A stretch of DNA of 64,000 bases. It comes from Chloroflexota bacterium. Its GTDB lineage: Bacteria > Chloroflexota > Dehalococcoidia > Lucifugimonadales > UBA3495. The notes under the pieces are model-generated. The model had not been told where the DNA came from. It saw only the letters and a program-made list of their open reading frames with translations, and made no database searches. Position numbers and translations under genes: made by a program. The stretch spans positions 64,097 to 128,096 of the forward strand of contig JAPPMU010000020.1 in assembly GCA_028873965.1 (NCBI GenBank), written 5' to 3'. Shown piece after piece: positions 30,726 through 40,641 of this stretch (positions within the stretch are counted from its first letter, which is position 1; each line of letters opens with the position of its first letter).

Positions 30726-31523
30726 ATGCCATACGCAGATGTCAACGGAACGCAGATGTTTTACGAGAGCCACGGCGAGGGACCGGCGCTGGTGTTTGCC
30801 CACGGCCGAGGCGGCAGCCACCTCAGCTGGTGGAGACAGGTTGCAGTGTTCCAGCGAGAATATCGGTGCGTGACCTTCGATCACCGGGGATGGGGACTGA
30901 CGCCGGGCTCCGGCGGGTCACCGGAGCCGGCCACGTTCGTAGCCGATCTCGAAGCGCTCCTCGACCACCTGGGGATCGACCGGGCGACGCTGGTAGCGCA
31001 GTCCATGGGTGGCGTGACCAGCCTGGGGTTCGCGCTGGCGCATCCGGAGCGGGTGACCGGACTGTTGCTGGCGGATACCACGGGAGGGATCGGCGATCCG
31101 TCCGTGCTGTCCCTGTTGGAATACGTGCACCCACCGGAGGACGCGCTGCGCCGGGCGCTGAGCGACGGGTTCATCGAGGGCGAGCCGGAGTTGACGTTCC
31201 TTTTCGGGTCCATAGGGAGGATGAACCCACCCATGCCGCTGAGCATCGTGTCCGACCTGTTCCGCAATCCCACGGGGCCGCAGGCCGGTGACCTGGCGGG
31301 GTTCAGGGTGCCGACGTTATTGGTGGTAGGGGCGGAAGACCAGATCTTCCCGCCGAATGTGATCGAGGCGGCGCACCGGCTGATCCCGGGCAGCCGGCTG
31401 GAGGTGGTCGCCGGAGCGGCGCACTCGACCCACTACGAGCAGGCGGAGGTCTTCAACGGACTACTGGCTGGGTTCCTGGCGGAGACCCGCGCAAGCGCGG
31501 TGGGAGTAGCGGCGGACAACTGA
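30726..31523 (+). CDS. Alpha/beta hydrolase
   Basis: FAHGRGGSHLSWWRQV, LVAQSMGGVTSLGFALAHPERV, VVGAEDQIFPP, GAAHSTHYEQ. Confidence 0.9.
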   Translation: MPYADVNGTQMFYESHGEGPALVFAHGRGGSHLSWWRQVAVFQREYRCVTFDHRGWGLTPGSGGSPEPATFVADLEALLDHLGIDRATLVAQSMGGVTSLGFALAHPERVTGLLLADTTGGIGDPSVLSLLEYVHPPEDALRRALSDGFIEGEPELTFLFGSIGRMNPPMPLSIVSDLFRNPTGPQAGDLAGFRVPTLLVVGAEDQIFPPNVIEAAHRLIPGSRLEVVAGAAHSTHYEQAEVFNGLLAGFLAETRASAVGVAADN

Positions 31524-31556
31524 AGGGCCCATCGGAAATCGAGGCAGACAAAGCGT

Positions 31557-31582
31557 CAGGGGCGGACAATCATCCGCCCCTG
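31557..31582. terminator. Stem-loop between convergent genes
   Basis: caggggcgga-caatca-tccgcccctg. Confidence 0.55.
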
Positions 31583-31613
31583 GACTTTTCCGGTCGATTC
31601 GTGATGCAAGCGA

Positions 31614-32735
31614 CTAGAAAGGAAGATGCTCCGCGATGTCGTTCTCGGTGCGGAAGGGACCCCACTCGCGCGGAATGTTGAGCAGACGGTCTTCCAGGTC
31701 GTCAACGCTGTTCTGGCCACAGTAGGCCAACGCGCGGTTGAACTCTTCGCGCAGGAGCTCCAACATGTGGTGGACACCCTCGGCGCCGTTGACGGCGAGA
31801 CCCCAATAGAGGGGACGGCCGACGGCGACGGCGCGGGCCCCCAAGGCCAGGGCCTTCAACACGTCACTGCCCCGGCGCACGCCGGAGTCAACGTACACCT
31901 CAGCCTTGTCTCCGCAGGCGGCAACGATTTCGGGCACCATCTCAATGCTGGCGAAGGTGCTGTCGAGCTGGCGGCCACCGTGGGTGGAGACGAGCACGCC
32001 GTCGACGCCATGTTCGACCGCCATGCGGGCGTCCTCAGCCACGCGCACACCCTTGAGCACCAGCGGCAGATCGGTGAGGCTGCGCAGCCACTCTATCTCC
32101 TGCCACGTCAACGGCGGCGACTGGGGCATTTCCCAGCGCGGCGATTCGTCGGTGCCGCTTACCGCCGCCAGCTGGTCCTGCTGTTCGCGGAAATTGCCCA
32201 GCTCGCCGGGCCGCTCGTAGCGGTTGCGGATGTCGCGTTCCTTGGGGCTGGGCGCCGGGGTATCCACCGTGAGGACGATGGCCCGGAAGCCGGCGGCCTC
32301 GGCACGCTTGACCAGGTTCTCGGTGATGTCGTAGCCGCGGTGGTAGAGCTGGAACCACAGGGGGCCGGTGGCAGCCTCGGCGATCTCCTCCATGCTGCAG
32401 TTGGAAGACGTGCTGCACATCATGAGGGTATTGGACATTCCGGCGCCGCGAGCGGTCGCGCACTCGGCTTCGGGGTGGGCGTTGCCGTGGCCGCCGGTGG
32501 GGGCGATCATAACGGGGAAACTGATGTCCTGTCCGAGGACCGTCGTGGAGACCTTGCGCTCGGTGGTGTCGCGCATGAAACGCGGGCGCAGGGTCAGCGC
32601 CTCGAAGGCGGAGCGATTGCGGGCGGTGGTGATCTCGTCCATCGAACCGGCTTCAATGAACTCCCAGTTGTTGTGGGGCAGCACCTGCTTGGCCCGAGCC
32701 TCATAATCGTAGAGGTTGATGGGGTCCATTCTCAT
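31614..32735 (-). CDS. FMN-dependent alpha-hydroxy-acid oxidase/dehydrogenase
   Basis: NLYDYEARAKQVLPHNNWEFIEAGSMDE, VLKGVRVAEDARMAVEHGVDGVLVSTHGGRQLD, VYVDSGVRRGSDVLKALALGARAVAVGRPLYWGLA. Confidence 0.93.
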   Translation of the reverse strand: MRMDPINLYDYEARAKQVLPHNNWEFIEAGSMDEITTARNRSAFEALTLRPRFMRDTTERKVSTTVLGQDISFPVMIAPTGGHGNAHPEAECATARGAGMSNTLMMCSTSSNCSMEEIAEAATGPLWFQLYHRGYDITENLVKRAEAAGFRAIVLTVDTPAPSPKERDIRNRYERPGELGNFREQQDQLAAVSGTDESPRWEMPQSPPLTWQEIEWLRSLTDLPLVLKGVRVAEDARMAVEHGVDGVLVSTHGGRQLDSTFASIEMVPEIVAACGDKAEVYVDSGVRRGSDVLKALALGARAVAVGRPLYWGLAVNGAEGVHHMLELLREEFNRALAYCGQNSVDDLEDRLLNIPREWGPFRTENDIAEHLPF

Positions 32736-32796
32736 GCTGATACTCCGGGGTTGACTGAATTGTGAAGGTCAACTGTTGGGATGCCGCAGGTTAGCA

Positions 32797-33285
32797 TCAC
32801 AGGTTGAGCCTGACAATAGCGTCGGCGACGTCCGGGAGCATCTTGTACTCGTCGGCCTGGGAGTCGAAGGACATGGGATGGGGCAAAGAAACATTGTGAA
32901 CACGGCGGATGCGGCGCACGGCGTGTCCCTGCGAAGACAAGCGACCGGACAGTTGCCGCACGGTCAGATGCATTTCTTCCAGCAATGCCTGGCGAGAAAG
33001 CACGTAACCCGCGCTTTGAGCAACTCTTTGGTAAATTTCCCGGGCATCATCAGCCAGGAAGCCCCAGAAAGCACGGACATGTTCGATAGTCCAGCGACCT
33101 TCAGGAACGGCGGGTGGCGCGTCTGGCTGTGCTTCATCGGACGACTCAGCAGGCGCGGACGCCGCAGATGTCTCAACTGTAGTACCTACAGACGAAGCGA
33201 CGGTAGCATCACCGACGGCAAGTCGCCGGATCGCAACAATCACATCATCGGCATCGCCTTCGAATGTCAGGGCAACCTTTACCAT
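32797..33285 (-). CDS. Hypothetical, Ala/Pro-rich linker plus C-terminal helix-turn-helix-like region
   Basis: C-term RWTIEHVRAFWGFLADDAREIYQRVA...LSRQALLEEMHLTVRQLSGRLSSQGHAVRRI; TGTTAGACT at 33317-33325. Confidence 0.55.
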   Translation of the reverse strand: MVKVALTFEGDADDVIVAIRRLAVGDATVASSVGTTVETSAASAPAESSDEAQPDAPPAVPEGRWTIEHVRAFWGFLADDAREIYQRVAQSAGYVLSRQALLEEMHLTVRQLSGRLSSQGHAVRRIRRVHNVSLPHPMSFDSQADEYKMLPDVADAIVRLNL

Positions 33286-33395
33286 TGTTTTACCTCGCGG
33301 TGTCAGTTCCGCAACAAGTCTAACACATTATTACGGCGGGTCAACGCACCCTTTAGTAGTTGGACGGATAGACGACTGTACAAGTGTCAAACCAA

Positions 33396-33420
33396 AAGGG
33401 CGGGTGTTGAACCCGCCCTT
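33396..33420 (-). terminator. Rho-independent terminator of the oxidoreductase operon
   Basis: aagggcgggt-gttga-acccgccctt; minus strand reads into TTTTGGTTT. Confidence 0.65.
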
Positions 33421-33451
33421 GAACAACGCTGGTCGGCAAAGCCGAATACGT

Positions 33452-34450
33452 TTATTCGCCTTCGTCGTGGGGACCGAAGGGGACGATGCCCGGAATCCAC
33501 CACTTCTCCCAGGTTTCGTCGATGCGCTCCTGGAAGAACTTGAGGTCCTCCTCGGTGAGGTGAGCGAACCGGCCCTGGCGTTGCAGATAATCCGTTACGG
33601 GCTTCCGGCGGCGGATGCCACGGGCGATGGCGCGAGACGGGCCGTTCAGGATCAGCTCGCCATCGACGATTTCGTACTGCACCCAGATGCCGGTTTCCAC
33701 GGCCAGCATCCCCAGCTCGTGGGAATACTTGGGATCGTAGTCCCATCCCTTGGGGCACGGGTCGATGCTGTGGATGAAGGTGGGGCCACCGATGGTGAGG
33801 GCGCGGCGGATCTTATTGGTGAAGTCCGGCCCGTAGGAACCGCAGGCGGTGGCGACGTAGCGGACGTCGGGATGGCCGGCGGCCAGCATGGGGACGGTGT
33901 TCTTCTTCCAGCGGCGGTTCATGATGCGGTGAACCTTGCCCGGAGGGGAGAACGTTGAGTTGGCGCCCCACGGGCTGGAGCCGGACACTTGAATGTCGGT
34001 GTTGGCGTAGGACTCGTTGTCGTAGCACAGGATGAGCAGGTTGTACTCGTCGTGCTGCAGGGCCGCCGAGATGGCGGACAGGCCCATGTCCACTCCTCCG
34101 CCGTCGCCGCAGAAGGCGATGACGTTGATGGGCTCTTCCTGCATCTTGCCCTTGCGCATCAGGGAGGCCAGGCCGGCGGCGGTGCCGGTGGCGGCGGAGC
34201 CGCTGGAGCCCAGCTGGGTGTGCATCCACGGCACGACCCACGGGGTGCTGTAGTAGGTGGTGTTGGCCACGTACATGCAGCCGGTGCTGCCCACCACGAT
34301 GGTGCGAGGGCCGGCGGCCTTGATCATCAGGCGCATCACGAGGGCGGATTCGCAGCCCTGGCAGGTGCGGTGTCCCGAGGTGAAGCCCTCGAAGACCGGG
34401 ATCTGCTTGACGCCCCTAACCTGGGGGAGTTCTTGGGTCATGGTAGTCAT
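33452..34450 (-). CDS. 2-oxoacid:ferredoxin oxidoreductase, beta (TPP) subunit
   Basis: GHRTCQGCESALVMRLM, GSTGCMYVANTTYYSTPWVVPWMHTQLGSSGSAATG, CGDGGGVDMGLSAISAALQHDEYNLLILCYDNESYANT. Confidence 0.93.
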   Translation of the reverse strand: MTTMTQELPQVRGVKQIPVFEGFTSGHRTCQGCESALVMRLMIKAAGPRTIVVGSTGCMYVANTTYYSTPWVVPWMHTQLGSSGSAATGTAAGLASLMRKGKMQEEPINVIAFCGDGGGVDMGLSAISAALQHDEYNLLILCYDNESYANTDIQVSGSSPWGANSTFSPPGKVHRIMNRRWKKNTVPMLAAGHPDVRYVATACGSYGPDFTNKIRRALTIGGPTFIHSIDPCPKGWDYDPKYSHELGMLAVETGIWVQYEIVDGELILNGPSRAIARGIRRRKPVTDYLQRQGRFAHLTEEDLKFFQERIDETWEKWWIPGIVPFGPHDEGE

Positions 34451-34460
34451 AGCGGCACTC

Positions 34461-35690
34461 CTATTCGCGGACACCGATCCAGGTGTTCTCTTCCTTGACA
34501 TGTCCGGCGTCGATTGAGTCCTGGACCATGGCGGTCATCTCTTCCACGTCGCGCACCAGAACTTCGCGACCACCGAGGCCGGCGATGAAGCTCTGCATGA
34601 GCGGGCGGTTGTCCAGGGTGTACAGGGCGGAACGGATCTCGTTGAACAGCACGCCGCCATAGGAGGGCGAGCCGTAGGAATAGTCGCGGTCGATGACGCC
34701 GACGGCCTTGCAGTGGCTGAGGGATTCGCGGATTTCATCGGTGGCGAAGGGACGGAAGAACTTGACGCGCACAAACCCGACCTTCTTGCCCTGTTCGCGC
34801 ATCCGACGAACAGCGACGCGGACGGGCATGGCAAGGGTGCCCATGCCAACCAGAACGATCTCGGCATCCTCGGTCATGTACTCTTCGATGAAGGGGCTGG
34901 GGTCGCCGCGACCGAAAAGTTGCTTGAACTCCTCGTAGGCTTCCTTGATAACGTCGCTGGTGCGGCGCATGGCGTCGTCGGTCTGACGGCGAATCTCCAT
35001 GAGCCAGTCCTCGTTGACCTGCGGAGCGACGGTGATGGGGTTGTCCGGATGGAGTTGCAGGCGTCCCCGATCGTACTGGGGCAGGAACTGGTCAACCTGC
35101 TCCTGCGTGGGCACGTTGACGATGGCCTGGGAGTGGGTCAGGAAGGAACCGTCGCAGGAGATGGCGGCGGGCAGGAAGACGCGGGGGTCCTCCGCGACGC
35201 GCCAGGCCAGGAGCGCGGTGTCCAGCGCCTCCTGAGCGGTGCCGACCCAGTACAGCATCCAGCCCAAGTCGCGGACGGCCATGGCGTCGTTGTGCTCCAC
35301 ACCGAAGGCTCCCGGATCGTCCAGGGCGCGGTTGCCGACCATTGCCACCACGGGGAGACGCAATCCGGCGGTGACGGTGATGGCCTCGAAGGCGTAGAAC
35401 CAGCCTACGCCGCTGGAGCCGCAGAAGGTGCGGGCGCCGACGGCGGAGGCATGCTTGACGATTTCGAACTGGGAGTGCTCGCTTTCGGCGACGATGAAGT
35501 CGCAGTCGAAGGCGCCGTCGGCCTTGAGCTTGGACACGTACTGCATGACCGTGTCGTAGGGTCGGATGGGATAGGCGGTGATAACGTCGACATCGGCGAG
35601 GGAGCAGGCGATGGCGATGGCCTCGCTACCGCTGATGAGCTCCTCGCGCTCCTGGGGGAGCTCGGTCTGTGGAAGGGTTTGGGTGGCCAT
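34461..35690 (-). CDS. 2-oxoacid:ferredoxin oxidoreductase, alpha subunit
   Basis: LISGSEAIAIACSLADVDVITAYPIRPYDTVMQYVSKL, IVAESEHSQFEIVKHASAVGARTFCGSSGVGW. Confidence 0.93.
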   Translation of the reverse strand: MATQTLPQTELPQEREELISGSEAIAIACSLADVDVITAYPIRPYDTVMQYVSKLKADGAFDCDFIVAESEHSQFEIVKHASAVGARTFCGSSGVGWFYAFEAITVTAGLRLPVVAMVGNRALDDPGAFGVEHNDAMAVRDLGWMLYWVGTAQEALDTALLAWRVAEDPRVFLPAAISCDGSFLTHSQAIVNVPTQEQVDQFLPQYDRGRLQLHPDNPITVAPQVNEDWLMEIRRQTDDAMRRTSDVIKEAYEEFKQLFGRGDPSPFIEEYMTEDAEIVLVGMGTLAMPVRVAVRRMREQGKKVGFVRVKFFRPFATDEIRESLSHCKAVGVIDRDYSYGSPSYGGVLFNEIRSALYTLDNRPLMQSFIAGLGGREVLVRDVEEMTAMVQDSIDAGHVKEENTWIGVRE

Positions 35691-36913
35691 CAGTCATCGT
35701 CTCCGGTCAGGGCAACTTCGGATTCAGATTCAGCTTCGTACTTGCCCGGGCTGTGGTAGCCGTGGCTCCGTTCGGAGTCAGCGTCGTGGGCCTTTTGGAC
35801 CTCGATCAGCTGGGTCATCCACCCGTGGTAGCCGTCCTTGTCGCGGGTCCAGTGTTCCCACTGGCTGTTGTTGTCGTTGAACTCGGCCTCGTTGACCATG
35901 GTGATGCAGTCCGGGACCGGGCACACCGCTTCACAGACGGCGCAACCGCAGCAGGCTTCCATGTTGGCGTCGTACAGGCCGTCGGGGGTCACGTCGAAAC
36001 AGGTGTCGGGGCACTGGAGCCAACACAGGGTGCACTTGATGCAGGTCTCGAAGTTGATGACCGGGCGCATCGAGCGGGTGCTGAACTTCTTGAAGACGGA
36101 GTTGCGAGTGGGCTGGTAGCTGGTGTCCCCGGATGCGTTGGAGCGGATGGGGTCGTAATCCTCGGCCAGCGAGTCGCCGCGGAAGCCGGTGGGCTCGTCG
36201 ATGCCCCGAATGACCAGGCCGTCTTCCATGGAGCGCCAGCCGAGCAGTTCGAAGCTGAAGGGCGTCTCGTCGTTGCCCTCGCCGGGCTCGACGGGGCGCT
36301 GGGTGGTGCGGTCAAAGGAGTTGCGGGCGGACGTGAGCTTCAAACCGCCCCAGCCCTGGTCATCCAGCGCGGCCAGCATGGAGTCGAGGCTCACCAGCTC
36401 GGGGCAAACCTTGGCGAGAGCGCCGAGGATGCGGACGTCAGTGTGATCGTCCTTGTACACCCAGAGACCGGAGAAGCTGGTGGTGGCGGGTACGATGGCC
36501 AGGTTGAACGCGGTATCCTTCTGGTGGATGTCTTCGATGAGGGCATCGGCTTCCTGGCGGGAAGTCACGATGAGGGTTCCGCCGGGCTTGGTGAGGGCGT
36601 TGATGGGCTGCAAGCCGTACCAGGCCCAGGACTCGATGCCCTTGCACATGGTGTCGTCAACGTTGATGGTGACGTCCACCTCGCGGGCCTCATAGACGGC
36701 CAGGTTTTCCTCAAGTTCCTCGGGGCTATCGGAAACGATGGCGAACTGCTTGGCAGGGATGCCGTTCCGTTCTGGGGAGTCGCCGTAGCGACCAAAAGCC
36801 GTGCCTATTTTGCCTTCTTTACGGGCGGCAAAAACGATGGTGCGGACGATGTTCCGGGCCAGGGTTTTCTGGAAAATCCCCCGGTACACCACCTCCACTG
36901 CCACTGTGCTCAT
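35690..36913 (-). CDS. 2-oxoacid:ferredoxin oxidoreductase, fused gamma-delta (4Fe-4S) subunit
   Basis: VYRGIFQKTLARNIVRTIVFAARKEGKIGTAFGRYGDSPERNGIP then CIKCTLCWLQCPDTC and CCGCAVCEAVCPVPD. Confidence 0.9.
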   Translation of the reverse strand: MSTVAVEVVYRGIFQKTLARNIVRTIVFAARKEGKIGTAFGRYGDSPERNGIPAKQFAIVSDSPEELEENLAVYEAREVDVTINVDDTMCKGIESWAWYGLQPINALTKPGGTLIVTSRQEADALIEDIHQKDTAFNLAIVPATTSFSGLWVYKDDHTDVRILGALAKVCPELVSLDSMLAALDDQGWGGLKLTSARNSFDRTTQRPVEPGEGNDETPFSFELLGWRSMEDGLVIRGIDEPTGFRGDSLAEDYDPIRSNASGDTSYQPTRNSVFKKFSTRSMRPVINFETCIKCTLCWLQCPDTCFDVTPDGLYDANMEACCGCAVCEAVCPVPDCITMVNEAEFNDNNSQWEHWTRDKDGYHGWMTQLIEVQKAHDADSERSHGYHSPGKYEAESESEVALTGDDD

Positions 36914-36945
36914 GTTGGGGAGGCCTCCTCGGTGAGTGATGCGGC

Positions 36946-36954
36946 ATTATAGCA
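36946..36954 (-). promoter_or_regulatory. Putative extended -10 (TGCTATAAT)
   Basis: perfect TGnTATAAT 33 nt upstream of the oxidoreductase operon. Confidence 0.55.
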
Positions 36955-37092
36955 TGTAGAAGGGGGGTGGTTCTTTGCATGGATGGACAGGATGAATGAT
37001 CAGGTTAGCCGATCAATTTACCGTCTGACCAGCTGTTGCCGGATAATGGATTGGTCGATCCCTGTGCTCACAGAGAACGGCCACTGGTTGGC

Positions 37093-37452
37093 CTATTGCT
37101 TCTCTTCGTAGGACGGTTTCAGGTCTACGTATTTGGCTAGTTGGCGTCCAATGTTAATTTCGGCCTCACACCGTCGATTAACGCCCGAACGAGATATGAC
37201 GTCTGCGAGTCTCACTCGGCTGAGTTGATGAGAATACTTGATGCCAAAGAGCGTGATACGGGCGTTCTTTTCGCGGTAAGGAGCGCGGTCGTACATTTCC
37301 TTGAGGGTCCGGGCCAGTTCGTCAACGGTCATCATTTCACCAATTGCAAAAGCTGTTGTGCGGATAGCGGTCGGCAAATGGCGGTGTCTTGGTACGGTTT
37401 GCAGCCATAGAAATGGAGACACGAAGTATGCTTTCGTGTGCGTCAGCTGCAA
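37093..37452 (-). CDS. Small HTH-like protein (start possibly at internal MMTVDELA)
   Basis: MYDRAPYREKNARITLFGIKYSHQLSRVRLADVISRSGVNRRCEAEINIGRQLAKYV. Confidence 0.55.
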   Translation of the reverse strand: MQLTHTKAYFVSPFLWLQTVPRHRHLPTAIRTTAFAIGEMMTVDELARTLKEMYDRAPYREKNARITLFGIKYSHQLSRVRLADVISRSGVNRRCEAEINIGRQLAKYVDLKPSYEEKQ

Positions 37453-37491
37453 GGCGCTGGCCTGAGCCTAGGCGGACAGAATCATGCGCCG

Positions 37492-38502
37492 TCAGTTGGG
37501 GGTCGCGTTTCCGTGGTCTACTGCCCTGATGAACAAAATGTGGGATCCTGCTCTGCAATCCAGCCGCATGGCAACCCCATCTTGCACGACTATGTACGGT
37601 GTCGGAGTTGGCGTCGGGTCATAGCGTCTGCTGCTACGCGGCAGGATGTTTGAGAGTTCACCGCCTCCACCGGCTCCGATACCACCGCCAGATTGGGGGC
37701 GACCGTCACCGCAGGATCGTCTTTCAAAGAATTGATATACCCATCGATTGCGATCCGGCTCATACCAGTCTGGCATATCCGTCGCTACCCGGTTCACGAC
37801 AGACATGAATTCCCACTCCACGCCAATTGGGCGTCTCTTGCCGTGCTGGCATCCGTCGCAAGCGAAGACGATGCCGTAGATGTCCTCATCCGGGCCCGCC
37901 AAAGCCGCGTACTTCCCTGGTTTGTAGTATTCGTTTTCCCACCCGGCCCATTTCACCTCGGTTATCTTGCCCTGTCCTTCGGAGTTGCCTACCAAAGTAA
38001 AAACGACGGGGTAAAGCTTGTGTCGGGGTGTGGGCTCTTCTGACCTCTCTTCCGCAACCATCGCCAGAAAGAATTCTTCCATTTCGGATCGCGTCACTCC
38101 CAGCCCACGTGCAGGTTTAGACTGTTCTGTATTCACTGAGGCGGATGCCGTTAAAGTTGAGCTCGCTGGCGTATCTGATGCGACAACTTTCCCATTGGTC
38201 GGCGCTGTCAGACTGCCTGACTGGTCGTTACCGCAGAATTGATCCACGAAAGCCTCAGCATTCTTTACGGCTTCGGCATCTGCCATTCGCATCTGCGCCT
38301 CGCGTTCCAGCTCGTCGCGGCTCATCTGGGGAAACATAGTAGCCAGACACTCAGCGAGCCGTTCGGCAATTGCGGGCTCATCCGCGGATGTCCCTTCCAG
38401 CCCGTCAGACGGCCCGGTCACATCGCAACCCAGCATCAGCGTGGCAAAGATTACGGCTACCATCACAGCACTCAGGCGGGAATGTTTCATGCCTGTGCTC
38501 AT
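37492..38502 (-). CDS. Hypothetical lipoprotein
   Basis: signal plus lipobox VIFATLMLGCD; several Cys; no family recognised. Confidence 0.6.
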   Translation of the reverse strand: MSTGMKHSRLSAVMVAVIFATLMLGCDVTGPSDGLEGTSADEPAIAERLAECLATMFPQMSRDELEREAQMRMADAEAVKNAEAFVDQFCGNDQSGSLTAPTNGKVVASDTPASSTLTASASVNTEQSKPARGLGVTRSEMEEFFLAMVAEERSEEPTPRHKLYPVVFTLVGNSEGQGKITEVKWAGWENEYYKPGKYAALAGPDEDIYGIVFACDGCQHGKRRPIGVEWEFMSVVNRVATDMPDWYEPDRNRWVYQFFERRSCGDGRPQSGGGIGAGGGGELSNILPRSSRRYDPTPTPTPYIVVQDGVAMRLDCRAGSHILFIRAVDHGNATPN

Positions 38503-38593
38503 TGCCCGCCTCTACTCCAGCGCAGCAGCATGTCATCACTAACCTGCGCCCTATGTTACACTGCCGCGCGATTTCACGCATGGTAAGGAGCGT

Positions 38594-40297
38594 TTGGCGA
38601 TGGCCCAACGAATGAAGGCAGGGGAGGCGGTGATCGAGCTGCTGCGGCAGGAGGGAGTGAGCAAGATCTTTGGCATTGTGGGCTCGTCTTTCCTGGACGT
38701 ACTGGACCCTCTTTACGACCGCGACGACATGGAGTTCGTGGGGGTGCGGCACGAGCAGGGCGCCGCGCTGATGGCCGACGGGTACAGCCGGATCGCCGGC
38801 GCGCCGTCGGTGTGCCTGGTGACCAACGGACCGGGCGTGCTGAACCTGACCTACGGCATCGGGTCCGCCTACGTGTCCCACTCGCCGGTGGTGGTGCTGG
38901 CGCCTTCGGCGTCGCGGGACCACCAGCACCTGGACTCGACCCAGGAGTTCGACCAGGTGGCGCTGTTTGAGCCGATCACCAAGGCCAGCTTCTCCATCAA
39001 CAAGATTGAGCGGCTGCCGGACGCGCTGCGACAGGCGTTCCGGATCGCCACTTCGGGAAAAATGGGACCGGTGCTGGTGGACATTCCCCGGGATCTGCTG
39101 CCGGGCGCGGAGGTTGACGTCGACCTGATGGCTCCCACAGCATACCGGACGGGACAGGGACATTCACGGGGCGACCGGGCGCAGGTGGAGGCCGCGGCGC
39201 AAGAGATTCTATCGGCGCAACGACCGGTGATCGTGGCCGGCGGCGGCGTGGAATGGAGCCTGGCGGACGCAGCGGTGGCCAGGCTTTCGGAGCTGACGGG
39301 CGCGCCCATCGTAACTTCCTATGGTCGAGCGGACGCGGTGTCCAACGACCATCCCAACTATTTGGGTCACCTGGGTCGGCTGGGAGCGCAAGAAGCCATC
39401 GACGCGGTGAGGAACGCCGACGTAATCGTGGCGGCGGGTACACGGTTGGGACAGTCCACGACGTTCTTCGACAACCGATTTATTCCCGCCGACGCTCGCA
39501 TTGTGCACATTGAAATTGATCCCAAGGAGATCGGGCGCATTTACCCGATCTCGGTGGGTGTCGAGGGTGACGTGGGCGCGGTGGTGGACGAGATCAACGG
39601 CATCGTGGCGGCAGCGGAACTTCGGCCGGATCCGGAATGGACGCGGCGCGTGGCCGGCTGGAACGCGGCGCGCGCGGCTCGCCTGCAGACGGAAGAGACG
39701 CTGACCGGAGACTACATCAAGCCGCAACGGGTTTACGCCGAGTTGCGCAAGGTAATGCCCCGGGACGCCATTATCGCGCTGGACGCAGGGTTGGCGCCGA
39801 ACTTCGGGCAGGATCGTTTGAACTACTACCAGCCGCGCAGCCTAATCATGGCGCTGGACCTGGGAGGACTGGGATTCAGCTTCCCGGCGTCGATTGGGGC
39901 AAACTTCGCGGCGCCGGAGCGGCCGGTGGTGAACTTCAACGGCGACGGCGGGTTCCTCTTTAACGCCCAGGAGTTCGAGACCGCGGTGCGCTACGGACTG
40001 AAGAACATATCGGTGGTGATGAACAACGATTGCTGGGGATCGGAGAAGGCCTACCAGAAGTACGCGTTCAACGAGCGGTACGTGGGGGCGGACACGGTGA
40101 ACCCGCGGTTCGACAAGTACGCGGAGCTGTTCGGCGGCGCGGGATTTTATGTCGACCGGCCGGAGGATATTGCCGATGCGTTCGCGCAGGCGCTGGCGGT
40201 GGACGGGCCGAGCATTATCGAGATACCCACGGACCCGGACGAAATGCCCCGGCCGGCGCGGCTGGCCGAGGTGCAGGCACCAAGCTCCGGCGGATAG
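38594..40297 (+). CDS. Thiamine-pyrophosphate enzyme (acetolactate synthase large subunit-like)
   Basis: VSKIFGIVGSSFLDVLDPLYDRDDMEFVGVRHEQGAALMADGYSRI; NFNGDGGFLFNAQEFETAVRYGLKNISVVMNNDCWG. Confidence 0.9.
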   Translation: MAMAQRMKAGEAVIELLRQEGVSKIFGIVGSSFLDVLDPLYDRDDMEFVGVRHEQGAALMADGYSRIAGAPSVCLVTNGPGVLNLTYGIGSAYVSHSPVVVLAPSASRDHQHLDSTQEFDQVALFEPITKASFSINKIERLPDALRQAFRIATSGKMGPVLVDIPRDLLPGAEVDVDLMAPTAYRTGQGHSRGDRAQVEAAAQEILSAQRPVIVAGGGVEWSLADAAVARLSELTGAPIVTSYGRADAVSNDHPNYLGHLGRLGAQEAIDAVRNADVIVAAGTRLGQSTTFFDNRFIPADARIVHIEIDPKEIGRIYPISVGVEGDVGAVVDEINGIVAAAELRPDPEWTRRVAGWNAARAARLQTEETLTGDYIKPQRVYAELRKVMPRDAIIALDAGLAPNFGQDRLNYYQPRSLIMALDLGGLGFSFPASIGANFAAPERPVVNFNGDGGFLFNAQEFETAVRYGLKNISVVMNNDCWGSEKAYQKYAFNERYVGADTVNPRFDKYAELFGGAGFYVDRPEDIADAFAQALAVDGPSIIEIPTDPDEMPRPARLAEVQAPSSGG

Positions 40298-40302
40298 CGA
40301 CG

Positions 40303-40641
40303 ATGGCTACCAACGAGATAATCAAGCCGGTTGATGTGGACATCACCGGAAGTTCCATCATCATCAACTGGGACGACGGGCACCGGGGGATCTACCCGCA
40401 CCGGATGCTGCGATTGCGCTGCCCGTGCGCGTCGTGCGTCGAGGAGATGACCGGCCGGGCGCTGCTTAATCCCGACTCGGTACCCCAGGACGTGCGGGCG
40501 CTGGACCAGATGGCGGTGGGACAATACGCGCTGCAATTCCTGTGGAGCGATGCGCACTACACCGGGATCTACACCTACCGGGCTTTACGGGCGGCCTGCA
40601 CGTGCATAGCGTGCAATGAGGCCAGGGCCAGGCTGCCTTAA
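40303..40641 (+). CDS. DUF971-like protein
   Basis: IIINWDDGHRGIYPHRMLRLRCPCASCVEE...VGQYALQFLWSDAHYTGIYTYRALR. Confidence 0.88.
   Translation: MATNEIIKPVDVDITGSSIIINWDDGHRGIYPHRMLRLRCPCASCVEEMTGRALLNPDSVPQDVRALDQMAVGQYALQFLWSDAHYTGIYTYRALRAACTCIACNEARARLP

Noticed and set aside
31626-32765. 379-aa plus ORF opposite the hydroxy-acid oxidase
   Set aside because: Antisense shadow ORF
35669-36952. 427-aa plus ORF opposite the oxidoreductase gamma-delta gene
   Set aside because: Antisense shadow ORF
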